Shown here: piece by piece, positions 50,938-59,703 of the stretch
Position numbering within the stretch: the stretch's first letter is position 1
Layout of the letters: the number at the start of each line of letters is the position of its first letter
Origin: an uncultured Oscillospiraceae bacterium
Lineage (GTDB): Bacteria > Bacillota > Clostridia > Oscillospirales > Acutalibacteraceae
Assembly: GCA_900549825.1 (NCBI GenBank)
Contig: URQB01000001.1
Coordinates: forward strand, 62,001-126,000
Length of the DNA stretch: 64,000 bases
Direction of reading: 5' to 3'
The notes under the pieces: generated by a model
Seen by the model: only the letters and a program-made list of their open reading frames with translations
What the model was told of the DNA's origin: nothing
Database searches by the model: none
Program-made: the position numbers and the translations under genes

Positions 50938-51972
50938 TTAAAAGCAGGTTGGGACCATATGCAGCCCTGTATCCTCCGGCAGGCTGAATAGCAGGTTCAT
51001 ATTCTGCACCGCCTGCCCCGCCGCGCCCTTTACCATATTGTCAAGCGCGGAAACGGCGATGAGCGTCCCCGTCCGTGAATCGGTGTGCAGGGAAATATCG
51101 CAGAAATTGCTGCACCGGACATTGCGCAGGTTCGCGGTCTTCCCCGCCTCCAACACGCGGACAAATCGCTCTTTACAGTATGCGTCCTCATAAGCTTTCC
51201 GAATTTGCTCTTCCGTCACGCCCTCCTTCAGGCGCGCATACATCGTAGAGATAATCCCGCGGTTGAGCGGAAGCAGATGCGGCACGAAGACGACCCGGAG
51301 CTTTTCACCCGCCACTGTGGAGAGTGTCTGCTCAATCTCCGGCGTGTGGCGATGCGCCGCAATCTTATAGGGGGAAAAAGCCTCATTGCAATTGGGAAAA
51401 TGCGCCGTCTCGCTGGGAGAACGGCCGGAACCTGTCACGCCGGATTTGGAATCGATCACGATCCCCTGTGGCTCGATGAGCCCTTCCCGCAATGCGGGTG
51501 CAAGCCCCAGCGCCACGCTCGTAGGATAACAGCCGGGGTTTGCAAGGATACGTGTTTTTATGATCTCCTCACGGAAGAGCTCCGGCAGTGCGTAAACCGC
51601 CTGCCCATGCAGCTCTTTATGCGTATAAGCCCCGCCGTACCACTGCGCGTAGTCCGCCTCATCCTTCAGGCGGAAATCTGCGCCAAGGTCGATGAAGGCC
51701 ACATTCTTCTCCGCACATTGCGCCGCGAATTCCTGCGAAATTCCTTGCTGGACGCAGGCGAAGACAACGTCGCTCTTTTCAATCGCCTCCAACGCAGAGC
51801 AGCATGGCAGATCGCACAGGCCGTAAAGGGAGGGATACACCTCGCTAACCGCCTTCCCCTCAAAGCTCACGGAGCTGACGGCCGCAAGCTCCGCCTGCGG
51901 GTGGTTGAGTAGAATCCGAATCAACTCGACGCCCGCGTAGCCTGTCGCGCCGATGATGCCTACTTTTATCAT
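50938..51972 (-). CDS. argC: N-acetyl-gamma-glutamyl-phosphate reductase
   Basis: NADPH-dependent reductase of the arginine pathway, 344 residues. VGIIGATGYAGVELIRILLNHP at the N-terminus, VIDLGADFR-like FIDLGADFRLKDEADY near 92, ANPGCYPTSVALGLAP (catalytic Cys) near 145, HRHTPEIEQ near 207 and PHLLPLNRGI near 232. ATG 51972 overlaps the argH stop by 4 bases with GGAG upstream. Confidence 0.96.
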   Translation of the reverse strand: MIKVGIIGATGYAGVELIRILLNHPQAELAAVSSVSFEGKAVSEVYPSLYGLCDLPCCSALEAIEKSDVVFACVQQGISQEFAAQCAEKNVAFIDLGADFRLKDEADYAQWYGGAYTHKELHGQAVYALPELFREEIIKTRILANPGCYPTSVALGLAPALREGLIEPQGIVIDSKSGVTGSGRSPSETAHFPNCNEAFSPYKIAAHRHTPEIEQTLSTVAGEKLRVVFVPHLLPLNRGIISTMYARLKEGVTEEQIRKAYEDAYCKERFVRVLEAGKTANLRNVRCSNFCDISLHTDSRTGTLIAVSALDNMVKGAAGQAVQNMNLLFSLPEDTGLHMVPTCF

Positions 51973-53366
51973 ATGGAGTTCTCCTTTTTATTCGCCTTCT
52001 GCATCAAAGCCCGGACGCGCTGCGCCTGCGCGCGCACATTGTCCGGCGCCGGGCCGCCCAGCGGCGTGCGGTCGGATACACACTTTTCCAGGGAAATCGC
52101 CTCATACACGCCCTCGTCGAAGAGCTCGCACACTTCCCTGTAAGCGTCCAGCGGCAGTGTCTCCAGCGTCAGCCCCTCGCGGATGCAGCGGGCGACCAGC
52201 TCTCCCGTCGCCTTATAGGCATCGCGGAAGGGAAGCCCCTTGCCCACCAGGAAATCCGCGCAGTCCGTCGCGTTGATAAAGCCGCCGGCCGCCGCCTTGC
52301 GCATGTTCTGGGGCAGGACAGTCATCGTATCGATCATCGGGATGAACGCGGTCAGGCAGAGCTTTACCGTATCAAACGCGTCGAAGATCGCATCCTTATC
52401 CTCCTGCATATCCTTGTTGTAGGCAAGCGGCAGGCTCTTCATTACAGCCAGCAACGTCATCACATCGCCGAAGACGCGGCCCGATTTGCCGCGGACGAGC
52501 TCTGCGATATCCGGATTTTTCTTTTGCGGCATGATGCTGGAGCCGGTGGAAAATGCGTCGTCCAGCTCGATGAACTTGAACTCCCAGGAGCACCACAGCA
52601 CGATTTCCTCGGAAAAGCGGGAAAGATGCATCATCAGAATCGCCATCGCCGAGGCGAGCTCGATGCAATAATCCCGGTCGGATACGCCGTCCAGCGAATT
52701 CTGGGAGACGGTGGAAAAGCCGAGCAGGGCGGCAGACTGCGCCCGGTCAATCGGGTAGGTTGTCGCCGCCAGTGCGCCGGAGCCAAGCGGGCAGACGTCC
52801 ATGCGCTTTTTGGCGTCCGCGATCCGGCAGAGGTCGCGCTGAAACATCTCCGCATAGGCCATCAGATGATGCCCGAAGGTGATTGGCTGGGCACGCTGCA
52901 GATGCGTATAGCCCGGCATCACTGTACCGGCGTGCTCCTCCGCTTTGGCGCAGAGCACAAGGATCAGTTCCTTAATCTGCTTCGTCACCGTATCGCACTC
53001 GCCCCTCAGATACAGCCGCAGGTCGAGCGCCACCTGGTCGTTCCGGCTGCGCGCGGTGTGAAGCCGCTTGCCCGCATCGCCGATCCGGGCTGTGAGCTCC
53101 GCCTCCACAAAGGTATGGATATCCTCCGCATCGGGATCGATCGGTAATTGCCCGCTCTGAAGATCCTCGAGGATTCCCTGCAGGCCGCTGAGGATTTCAT
53201 CCCTGTCCTTCTCGCTGATGATCCCGCAGGCACATAGCATCGTGGCATGCGCCATGCTTCCCCGGAGATCCTGCTCGTACATCCGGCTGTCGAAGGAGAT
53301 GGAGGAATTGAAATCATTGGTCTTTTGATCGGCCTCTTTGGAAAAGCGGCCCGTCCACAGTTTCAT
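51969..53366 (-). CDS. argH: Argininosuccinate lyase
   Basis: Splits argininosuccinate to arginine and fumarate, 465 residues. KLWTGRFSKEADQ start, HTARSRNDQVALDLRLYL near 105, PGYTHLQRAQPITFGHHL near 150, and the signature GSSIMPQKKNPDIAELVRGK near 280 with the catalytic Ser. ATG 53366 is 11 bases after AAAGGA; the frame start 53378 is adjacent to that RBS and unlikely. Coupled to argC by ATGA. Confidence 0.96.
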   Translation of the reverse strand: MKLWTGRFSKEADQKTNDFNSSISFDSRMYEQDLRGSMAHATMLCACGIISEKDRDEILSGLQGILEDLQSGQLPIDPDAEDIHTFVEAELTARIGDAGKRLHTARSRNDQVALDLRLYLRGECDTVTKQIKELILVLCAKAEEHAGTVMPGYTHLQRAQPITFGHHLMAYAEMFQRDLCRIADAKKRMDVCPLGSGALAATTYPIDRAQSAALLGFSTVSQNSLDGVSDRDYCIELASAMAILMMHLSRFSEEIVLWCSWEFKFIELDDAFSTGSSIMPQKKNPDIAELVRGKSGRVFGDVMTLLAVMKSLPLAYNKDMQEDKDAIFDAFDTVKLCLTAFIPMIDTMTVLPQNMRKAAAGGFINATDCADFLVGKGLPFRDAYKATGELVARCIREGLTLETLPLDAYREVCELFDEGVYEAISLEKCVSDRTPLGGPAPDNVRAQAQRVRALMQKANKKENSI

Positions 53367-53472
53367 TGCCGTGCTCATCCTTTCTGCATCCTGCCGGTGG
53401 CAGAACCGTCATAAGGGCAGAGCATTCGCCCCACCCCTATGACAACATGATTTGATCAATAGATGCTTTGCC

Positions 53473-54699
53473 TCATTTGCCCTCGCGCTGCGCGTCGAGA
53501 ATCGCTTTGACCTTGATGGGCAGCCCGAAGAGGTTGATAAAGCCCTCCGAATCCTTCTGATTGTAAACATCATCCTCATCAAAGGTGGCAAACGCCTCGC
53601 TGTAAAGCGAATACGGGGAGGTGACACCCGCATTGATCATATTGCCCTTGTAGAGCTTGAGCTTGACGTCGCCCGTAACGGTCTGCTGCGTGCTGTCTAC
53701 AAAGGCGTCGAGCGCCTCGCGCAGAGGCGTAAACCACTGGCCGAAATAGACGAGCTCCGCATATTTCTGGGCGACGAGCTCCTTATAATGCTGCGTATCG
53801 CGGTCGAGCGTGATCGTTTCGAGCACCTCGTGCGCACGGTACAGGATCGCTCCGCCCGGATTCTCATATACACCGCGGGACTTCATGCCCACGAGCCTGT
53901 TTTCAACGATATCCGCAAGGCCGATCCCATTCGCGCCGCCGATCTGATTGAGCTTCTCAATCATGCTTACGCCGTCGAGCGCTTCGCCGTCCAGCATCGT
54001 GGGGATGCCCTTTTCAAAGTGGAGCGTCACATAGGTGGGCTCGTCGGGCGCCTGCTCCGGAGAGACGCACATCTCCAGGAAGCCGGGCTTCTTGTACTGC
54101 GGCTCATTGGCGGGATCCTCCAGATCCAATCCCTCGTGGGAGAGGTGCCAGAGGTTTTTATCCTTGGAATAATTGGTTTCACGGTTGATTTTCAGCGGGA
54201 TGTTATGTGCCTCCGCGTATGCGATCTCCTCCTCACGGGATTTGAGATCCCAGATTCGCCAGGGAGCGATGATCTTCATGCCAGGCGCAAACTTCTTGAT
54301 GGCCAGCTCAAACCGGACCTGGTCGTTGCCCTTGCCCGTGCAGCCATGGCAGATCGCATCCGCGCCCTCCGCCAGAGCGATTTCGACCAGCCTCTTGGCA
54401 ATCAGGGGGCGGGCGAAAGAGGTGCCCAGCAGGTAATCCTTTTCATATACGGCACCCGCTTTGAGGGTCGGGAAAATATAATCCTCGACGAATTCTTTCT
54501 TCAAATCTTCAATATAGAGCTTGGAAGCACCGGTCTTTTTCGCCTTCTCCTCCAGGCCGTCAAGCTCCGTTCCCTGGCCTACATCACCGGATACGGCGAC
54601 GACCTCGCAATTATCATAGTTTTCCTTCAGCCATGGAATGATGATCGATGTATCCAGGCCGCCGGAATACGCGAGCACAACTTTCTGAATGTCACCCAT
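53473..54699 (-). CDS. argG: Argininosuccinate synthase
   Basis: Joins citrulline and aspartate with ATP, 408 residues. PP-loop AYSGGLDTSIIIPWL at about 10-24, GCTGKGNDQVRFE near 117, SPEQAPDEPTYVTLHFEKG near 190, GANGIGLADIVENRLVGMKSRG near 250. First gene of the operon argGHC-orf94-JBDF, about 105 bases before argH. Promoter and ARG box upstream (54734-54785) point to arginine repression through ArgR/AhrC. Confidence 0.97.
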   Translation of the reverse strand: MGDIQKVVLAYSGGLDTSIIIPWLKENYDNCEVVAVSGDVGQGTELDGLEEKAKKTGASKLYIEDLKKEFVEDYIFPTLKAGAVYEKDYLLGTSFARPLIAKRLVEIALAEGADAICHGCTGKGNDQVRFELAIKKFAPGMKIIAPWRIWDLKSREEEIAYAEAHNIPLKINRETNYSKDKNLWHLSHEGLDLEDPANEPQYKKPGFLEMCVSPEQAPDEPTYVTLHFEKGIPTMLDGEALDGVSMIEKLNQIGGANGIGLADIVENRLVGMKSRGVYENPGGAILYRAHEVLETITLDRDTQHYKELVAQKYAELVYFGQWFTPLREALDAFVDSTQQTVTGDVKLKLYKGNMINAGVTSPYSLYSEAFATFDEDDVYNQKDSEGFINLFGLPIKVKAILDAQREGK

Positions 54700-54733
54700 T
54701 TTGATTGCCTCCTAACGGATTTGTTTATTCAAA

Positions 54734-54761
54734 ATTATACACCAAATATTCATTTTTTCAA
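54734..54761 (-). promoter_or_regulatory. Promoter of the arginine operon
   Basis: Minus strand TTGAAA (54756-54761), 16-base spacer, TATAAT (54734-54739). An ARG half-site-like stretch overlaps the spacer. Confidence 0.65.
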
Positions 54762-54767
54762 GAGCTT

Positions 54768-54785
54768 TTTGCATAAATATCCGTT
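54768..54785. promoter_or_regulatory. ARG box-like operator (ArgR/AhrC)
   Basis: TTTGCATAAATATCCGTT matches the pattern TnTGnATWWWWATnCAnA at all but the last two fixed positions. It lies just upstream of the -35 box of argG. The repressor gene itself is not in the window. Confidence 0.55.
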
Positions 54786-54933
54786 CAATTTACAGGTTTG
54801 TTGATTTCACTAACTCTCTTCCTACCTGCGGTGTTTTTTTGGTCAAGAATCTGTTGCTTTTATTCTTTTTCCATTATACCGGTGCAGAATGGAAAATTCA
54901 ACCGAAACACTTATCATTCGGTGGAAAATCGAG

Positions 54934-54939
54934 TATAAT
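54934..54939 (+). promoter_or_regulatory. Probable -10 box for the flavin-reductase-like gene
   Basis: TATAAT with a weak TTATCA 17 bases upstream (54911-54916), about 140 bases before the gene. Confidence 0.4.
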
Positions 54940-55078
54940 AAAAACAGCCCACTTTCTGCATTCTGAGGGCGGCAGAAAACCTTTGACCGCTCAGTTGTTG
55001 GCAGGAAAGTCTGATTGGCTACTCGCTGCGCTTCATCATAAAAAAACAGAGACCAAGATGAAAGAAGGTTGATTGCAA

Positions 55079-55585
55079 ATGCAATTTCAGGAGATCGACA
55101 TCCGTGAGGTAAAAGACAACGCCGTCAGGCTCATCAGTGACGAATGGGCCCTTGTCACCGCAGGCAGCCGGGACAAGTGGAACACGATGACGGTCAGCTG
55201 GGGCGGGATCGGCGAGCTTTGGGGCAAAGATGTCGCAATGATTTTTATCCGTCCACAGCGCTATACCTATGAATTTATTGAACGGGAAGATTATTTTACC
55301 ATGAGCTTTTTGGGCGGGGAATATAAAAAAGCGCTTTCCCTCTGCGGTTCCAAATCGGGCCGCGAAATCGACAAGGCCAAGGAGGCCGGGCTGACGCCCT
55401 TCTACCCCGGCCCGGCCGTTGCGATCGAGGAGGCAAAGCTGGTGCTTGTCTGCCGGAAGCTGGCATTTCAGGATCTGGATCCTGCCGGCTTCATTGATCC
55501 TGCAATCGATTCCTCCTGCTATCTGGCTAAGGATTATCACCGCATGTATGTCGGGGCGATCGAGCGAGTCCTTGTTAAGAAATAA
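55079..55585 (+). CDS. Flavin reductase-like domain protein
   Basis: Split-barrel FMN-binding fold, 168 residues, cytoplasmic. WALVTAGSRDKWNTMTVSWGGIGELWG near 25 and IFIRPQRYTYEFIEREDYFTMSFLG near 55 are the conserved flavin-binding strands of the flavin reductase family found in anaerobes. ATG 55079 is about 10 bases after AGAAGG; TTG 55073 is too close. Electron donor and partner unknown. Monocistronic, terminator at 55674. Confidence 0.85.
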   Translation: MQFQEIDIREVKDNAVRLISDEWALVTAGSRDKWNTMTVSWGGIGELWGKDVAMIFIRPQRYTYEFIEREDYFTMSFLGGEYKKALSLCGSKSGREIDKAKEAGLTPFYPGPAVAIEEAKLVLVCRKLAFQDLDPAGFIDPAIDSSCYLAKDYHRMYVGAIERVLVKK

Positions 55586-55673
55586 CAAATATAACGGTTT
55601 CTTCTGCCCTGCTGAAATCTCGATTTTTCCATCTTCGGTAAGAATCTATTTATCTTAGAACCAAAATGCCCAG

Positions 55674-55716
55674 AATAAGGCTGTATCGATACTTTCGATA
55701 TGGCCTTATTTTTTGA
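55674..55716 (+). terminator. Terminator of the flavin-reductase-like gene
   Basis: AATAAGGC/GCCTTATT (55674-55681 with 55703-55710) with inner TATCGA/TCGATA stem, followed by T-run. Confidence 0.8.
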
Positions 55717-55858
55717 TTCGCCTTTCGATGTTGAATAATATTCACATTCTTATCTCAAATCTGTCCGAAAATGCTATACTCCTAATCGTCAATCTGGAAG
55801 AAGCAGGAATAGAAGCCTTCTTTCATCTGGAAAACCTTTTTTAAAAGGAGGAGAAAGC

Positions 55859-56122
55859 ATGGTTACCACCAACATCGTCCGCAAGGTCGACCGGGTCGGC
55901 CGCGTATCTCTCCCGCTTTCCCTGCGGGCGCGCCTCGGCTTTGAAAAACAGGACCCTTTGGAAATGTATGCGGAGGAGAACCATATCATCGTTCGGAGAT
56001 ACGTCCCGTCCTGTTTTTTCTGCGGCAGCTGTGAAGGGTTGAAAACCTTTCGCTCCTTCCCGGTATGCGCTGAGTGCCGTGCGGAGCTTCGGCAAAAGTG
56101 TGCGGAGCAGGGCCATCAGTGA
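55859..56122 (+). CDS. AbrB-family transcriptional regulator with C-terminal CxxC pairs (first of two)
   Basis: 87 residues. AbrB swapped-hairpin DNA-binding domain at about 1-47 (NIVRKVDRVGRVSLPLSLRARLG, LEMYAEENHIIVRRY); the tail has CFFCGSCEG and VCAECRAEL, two cysteine pairs likely to bind zinc, as in clostridial AbrB. AAAGGAGG lies a few bases before the ATG. The extended -10 TGCTATACT at about 55773-55780 is a likely promoter. In spore formers AbrB proteins repress transition-state genes; targets here unknown. Confidence 0.82.
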   Translation: MVTTNIVRKVDRVGRVSLPLSLRARLGFEKQDPLEMYAEENHIIVRRYVPSCFFCGSCEGLKTFRSFPVCAECRAELRQKCAEQGHQ

Positions 56123-56166
56123 TCAGAATCGGACAAACGGCCCCCATCAACAAAGGAGGATGGCTT

Positions 56167-56433
56167 ATGGAAATCTCCAAAAGCGCCATATGCAAAGTTG
56201 ATAAACGGGGAGGGATCTTTCTTCCCCTGCCAATTCGCAAGGCTTTTGACATCTCGCAAAATACCCATTTGGAATTTTTTCCGCAGGAGGATGGCTCCGT
56301 GCTCCTGAAGAAACTCGACGATGCCTGCTTTTTCTGCGGAGCAGGCGGTCCGCTTACAAAAATGCACGGTATTTCCCTTTGCAAAGACTGCTGCGACCGA
56401 GTTGCGGCCCTGGACAGTGCGGAGGACGCATAA
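56167..56433 (+). CDS. AbrB-family transcriptional regulator with C-terminal CxxC pairs (second of two)
   Basis: 88 residues, paralogue of the gene 45 bases upstream. DNA-binding domain ICKVDKRGGIFLPLPIRKAFDIS has lost the usual Gly-Arg of xxLGRVxxP (here KRGGIFLP), suggesting changed DNA preference. The tail CFFCGAGG...LCKDCCDRV keeps both CxxC pairs. AAAGGAGG is 7 bases before ATG 56167. Co-transcribed with the first copy; the pair may form heteromers, as Bacillus AbrB and Abh do. Confidence 0.8.
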   Translation: MEISKSAICKVDKRGGIFLPLPIRKAFDISQNTHLEFFPQEDGSVLLKKLDDACFFCGAGGPLTKMHGISLCKDCCDRVAALDSAEDA

Positions 56434-56509
56434 CAGGGGCCTGCGGCTGGGGGGCAGCTGTAGGGGCATCCATTCGGATGTTTCGTAACCCCTAAATACA
56501 TAGATAGCG

Positions 56510-56549
56510 GCAGCCGGGTGAATCAGCGCTGATTCGCCCGGCTGCTTTT
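56510..56549 (+). terminator. Terminator of the AbrB pair
   Basis: Near-perfect 18-bp palindrome (56510-56527 with 56528-56545, one G-T) followed by TTTT. Confidence 0.7.
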
Positions 56550-56740
56550 CCATATCAGCATGCACACTGCGCCAAAAAGCTCTTAAAAATCTCCGCGTGC
56601 AGCCGCTCATCAAGTGCGATCCGGGCGAGCAGCGCGGAAACACACCGGGGGATGAGGCCCCGGAGCTTTTACAATGAGCTGTTGCGCGCAATCCCTCCTT
56701 TTTTCTGATATATATGCCGGAGCGGACCGCACAATGTCTC

Positions 56741-56769
56741 AAAAGGGCCGCTGTTATAAACAGCGGCCC
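56741..56769 (-). terminator. Terminator of the 595-residue membrane protein gene
   Basis: 11-bp stem (56745-56755 with 56759-56769), 3-base loop, followed by TTTT on the minus strand. Confidence 0.7.
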
Positions 56770-56791
56770 CTGGAGAAAGCTCAATGTTTTG

Positions 56792-58579
56792 TTATGCCGC
56801 GTCGCTATTCTGCGGCGCGCCTTTTGCAATCGCGGATGCGGTGATGATATCACCCTTTGCATCCGTGGGGATCGTGATGGTGACGGTATCTCCCTTGTTC
56901 AGAATCACAACCGTTTCCGCGTCGGAAGCCTTGATGGCATAATAAGCGGAGCCCTTATCGAGCTTCACATAATAGTAGCTCTCCCCGCCCTTGACCGCTG
57001 TGCGGATATCCGTGATGGATCCGGTAACGGCCTGCGTCTTCGGCTTTTCCTGTTGCTGGGGATTGTCGCTGTTTTCGCCCGCATTGATGCCGCTCATATC
57101 AACGTCGAGGTCAATGCCCTTGCGCTGCTCGATCAGCGCGGCGTAATTATCCATGCACTCCTTGACGGTGTTGCCCTTTGCGGCATTGCTGTAGTCATAC
57201 ACATCAACCATTGCATACATCTTTATAAGCGAGGAGTCGCCCTTGAGGGACATAAAGTAGGTCGGCTGGCCACTGATATTCAGCAGCAACGGGAATGTCG
57301 CATCATATCCAAGATCCTGTACCATATCCTTCGCAGATGCGCGTGCAGAATTCTCCGTTGCGCCGCCCTCCACCGGGTAGAACTTTGCTTCCTTCGTGCG
57401 CTGGTTAATCAGCGTGAAGCCGACGATCGACTGATCTGCGGTGACGGAGGTAACGCCCGTATACATATAAACGTCGTCATGCATGGCGAGGAAATTGGTG
57501 CCGTCCGTCGTCTTGCGGACGCCCTCCTGGCCGAGCACGGAGTTGAAGAAGCCCTTCTGGTACTGCGCGTAGTAGTCAAACTGCTCCACGAGCAGGGAGT
57601 CCGAATAAACGCGGTCGATCCACTGGAGATCCGCATCGTTTCTCAGCTCGTCCATCGTGTGGTAGCTGCTCTCGCCGGTGACTGCGTTGACGAGCACCGC
57701 GCCCTTGATATCCGTCCCGCCGAACAGGCCGATGGTCTTATCCTCAACCGGGCAGATCCAGTAGGGCTCGCCCTGCTCGTTGATTTCAAAATTCGGCTCC
57801 GCGAACAGGAAGGTCGGATACTGGAAGCGCAGATGGCGCATCAGATAGCGGTTGAAGTGCTCAGCGGTCGTGTACTTGATGCCGCCGTCCACGCGCTTCA
57901 CCTCAGCAGACTGCGTGACCAGATTCACAACGATATATCCCGGCAAGCCGTCGGAACGGTTGGTAAACCATTTGATAAGATTAGCATACTCCAGCGGGAC
58001 GACGCGCACCGGCGTATTCTGATAGTTGATCTGTGCATCCTTGCCCGCTGTCGCCACCATATTAACCTTAAACTGGGAGACAAGATCGCTCAGTGCGCCA
58101 AGGCTGCGGTTCGCGATGTTGAGAGACGCATCGCGGTCGATCCGGGGGACGCTGGCGAAATCAATCGTATCCACTTCCTTGGCAAAGTCGCCCTCCTGCA
58201 CCTGGATGATATCCTTATAGGAATTCGCGCGAAAAATCACCGACGAAACCAGCAGGCCGATGATAAAAATAACGGCCAACACACCGACGATAATGATCGG
58301 CACAATGGATTGCTTTTTCACATAGGGGATATACTCACCCTTTCGAAGCGCGCCCGAGGTAATCGCGGTCGCTGCGACATAAATCAACGCGACGATGACA
58401 AAGAAGATATACATATCAGTCGACTTAAAATTCATGGGCGGCAGCATGATGTAGTAGGCAATGCCCGCACCCACCAGGGTAATCAGGATATTGAGAAAGA
58501 TTTTCAGCCCGGCCTTGGCCGGCTTGATGACAATCCCGTCATCCTTCTTTTTCGTGAAATCCACTTTAATGGGATCCAT
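56792..58579 (-). CDS. Large membrane-anchored protein of unknown function
   Basis: 595 residues. A short basic cytoplasmic start (KVDFTKKKDDG), three transmembrane segments (about 26-47, 55-75, 90-112), then a roughly 480-residue domain predicted outside the cell: DIIQVQEGDFAKEVDTIDF, LSDLVSQFKVNMVATAG, VTGESSYHTMDELRND; a low-complexity acidic/Gln linker (about 505-525) and a final small beta-rich domain (ITDIRTAVKGGESYYYVKLD) that looks OB-like. The same type is found in related Clostridia; function not recognised. ATG 58579 has AAGGAG about 9 bases upstream; the frame start 58639 has none. Confidence 0.75.
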   Translation of the reverse strand: MDPIKVDFTKKKDDGIVIKPAKAGLKIFLNILITLVGAGIAYYIMLPPMNFKSTDMYIFFVIVALIYVAATAITSGALRKGEYIPYVKKQSIVPIIIVGVLAVIFIIGLLVSSVIFRANSYKDIIQVQEGDFAKEVDTIDFASVPRIDRDASLNIANRSLGALSDLVSQFKVNMVATAGKDAQINYQNTPVRVVPLEYANLIKWFTNRSDGLPGYIVVNLVTQSAEVKRVDGGIKYTTAEHFNRYLMRHLRFQYPTFLFAEPNFEINEQGEPYWICPVEDKTIGLFGGTDIKGAVLVNAVTGESSYHTMDELRNDADLQWIDRVYSDSLLVEQFDYYAQYQKGFFNSVLGQEGVRKTTDGTNFLAMHDDVYMYTGVTSVTADQSIVGFTLINQRTKEAKFYPVEGGATENSARASAKDMVQDLGYDATFPLLLNISGQPTYFMSLKGDSSLIKMYAMVDVYDYSNAAKGNTVKECMDNYAALIEQRKGIDLDVDMSGINAGENSDNPQQQEKPKTQAVTGSITDIRTAVKGGESYYYVKLDKGSAYYAIKASDAETVVILNKGDTVTITIPTDAKGDIITASAIAKGAPQNSDAA

Positions 58580-58757
58580 TCCTTCAGCTCCTTCATAATT
58601 AAGCCGTCCGCTCGTTTGAAAAGCGTATGATGACGGCAAAATAGATGTAGTTTATTATAAACGGTTTTGAGAATTAGTTCAATATCTGCAGGAGAAATTC
58701 ATAAAATCTTAACAGCTAACGGCCCAATTTTCCGTCATCCGGCCCAATCCGTTCACG

Positions 58758-59675
58758 TTATTTCAGGAAACCCTGGATGATCACCGCTTCCGCTTCCTCC
58801 TGCGTCATGCCAAAGGTCTGCAGCTTGAGCAGCTGGTCGTTATTGATGCGGCCGATCGCTGCCTCATGGATGACCTGTGCGTCGGCGTGGTTTGCGGCGA
58901 TTTCCGGGATCGAACGAATTTTGGCTTGATCCATGATGATCGAATCGCACTGTACATGTGCGCGGCAATTCGCGTTGCCCACAGCGCGCGGGTAAAATAC
59001 CTGCTCAGAGGTATCCTTGGCGACCGAGCGGGATATGATCTGCGCGCTTGAGCCGTCTCCGTCAAGATTGATTTCCATATTGGAGCGGGCGGACTGCCTG
59101 CCGTGCGTCATCAGCTTCTCAAGCAGGACGAGCTTTGATCCGGCCGCAAGATGGGCGGTCGTCTCGCGGATGGTAGAATCCACGCCCTTGATCTGCACCA
59201 TCTCCATCTCGCAGTAAGCGCCTTCCTCGAGCTCCACCTCCGTAGTGGGGTTCAAAACGCGCGCGCCGCTGCCATCGCCTTCACCGTAGTGCTTTTCCAC
59301 ATAGCGGACACGCGCGTTCTTCCCGATGTGGAAGGTATGGATGCCGTCGTGCTCGCTTTTGGCGCTGCCGTCATTGTGAATGCCGCAGCCCGCTACGATC
59401 AGGACGTCCGCGCCCTCCCCGATCTCAAAATGATTGTAGACCATGTCGTCGATTCCCGTATCCGTTACGATAACGGGGATGTGTACACTTTCGTTTTTGG
59501 TATACGGTTTGACTAAAATATCAATGCCGGGTTTATCCTGTTTGGGGATGATCTCAATATTGGCAGTGGACTGGCGCGCAACGCCTGCCCCGTTTTTCCG
59601 GATATTATACGCCCCTGCCGGCGTGCCGTGCAGATCAGCAATGGATTCCAGCAATTGTTCATCGATTCGGTTCAT
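58758..59675 (-). CDS. SufB/SufD-family Fe-S cluster scaffold, short form (SMS/SmsB-like)
   Basis: 305 residues with a SufBD core only, against about 470 in classical SufB. Core blocks: EIGEGADVLIVAGCGIHNDG, HTFHIGKNARVRYVEKHYGEGDGSG, a beta-helix with ETTAHLAAGSKLVLLEKLMTHGR, HVQCDSIIMDQAKI, HEAAIGRINNDQLLKLQTFGMTQEEAEAVIIQGFLK. HEAAIGR and the ending match the SufB ligand region. Preceded by its ATPase sufC, with no sufS, sufU or sufD following; this is the minimal two-gene SUF form of anaerobic archaea and Clostridia. ATG 59675 is 11 bases after AAAGGA. Confidence 0.85.
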   Translation of the reverse strand: MNRIDEQLLESIADLHGTPAGAYNIRKNGAGVARQSTANIEIIPKQDKPGIDILVKPYTKNESVHIPVIVTDTGIDDMVYNHFEIGEGADVLIVAGCGIHNDGSAKSEHDGIHTFHIGKNARVRYVEKHYGEGDGSGARVLNPTTEVELEEGAYCEMEMVQIKGVDSTIRETTAHLAAGSKLVLLEKLMTHGRQSARSNMEINLDGDGSSAQIISRSVAKDTSEQVFYPRAVGNANCRAHVQCDSIIMDQAKIRSIPEIAANHADAQVIHEAAIGRINNDQLLKLQTFGMTQEEAEAVIIQGFLK

Positions 59676-59703
59676 AATCGGTCCATCCTTTCCAGAAACA
59701 CAG

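Larger units (their letters stand above)
56434..56791. other. Intergenic region after the AbrB pair
   Basis: About 360 bases between convergent genes. Holds the two terminators listed (56510-56549 and 56745-56769). Short frames in it lack an RBS. Confidence 0.5.

Noticed and set aside
56714..58630. 638-codon open frame on the plus strand
   Set aside because: Antisense to the 595-residue membrane protein gene, which has an RBS, transmembrane segments and a terminator; the plus frame runs through that terminator.
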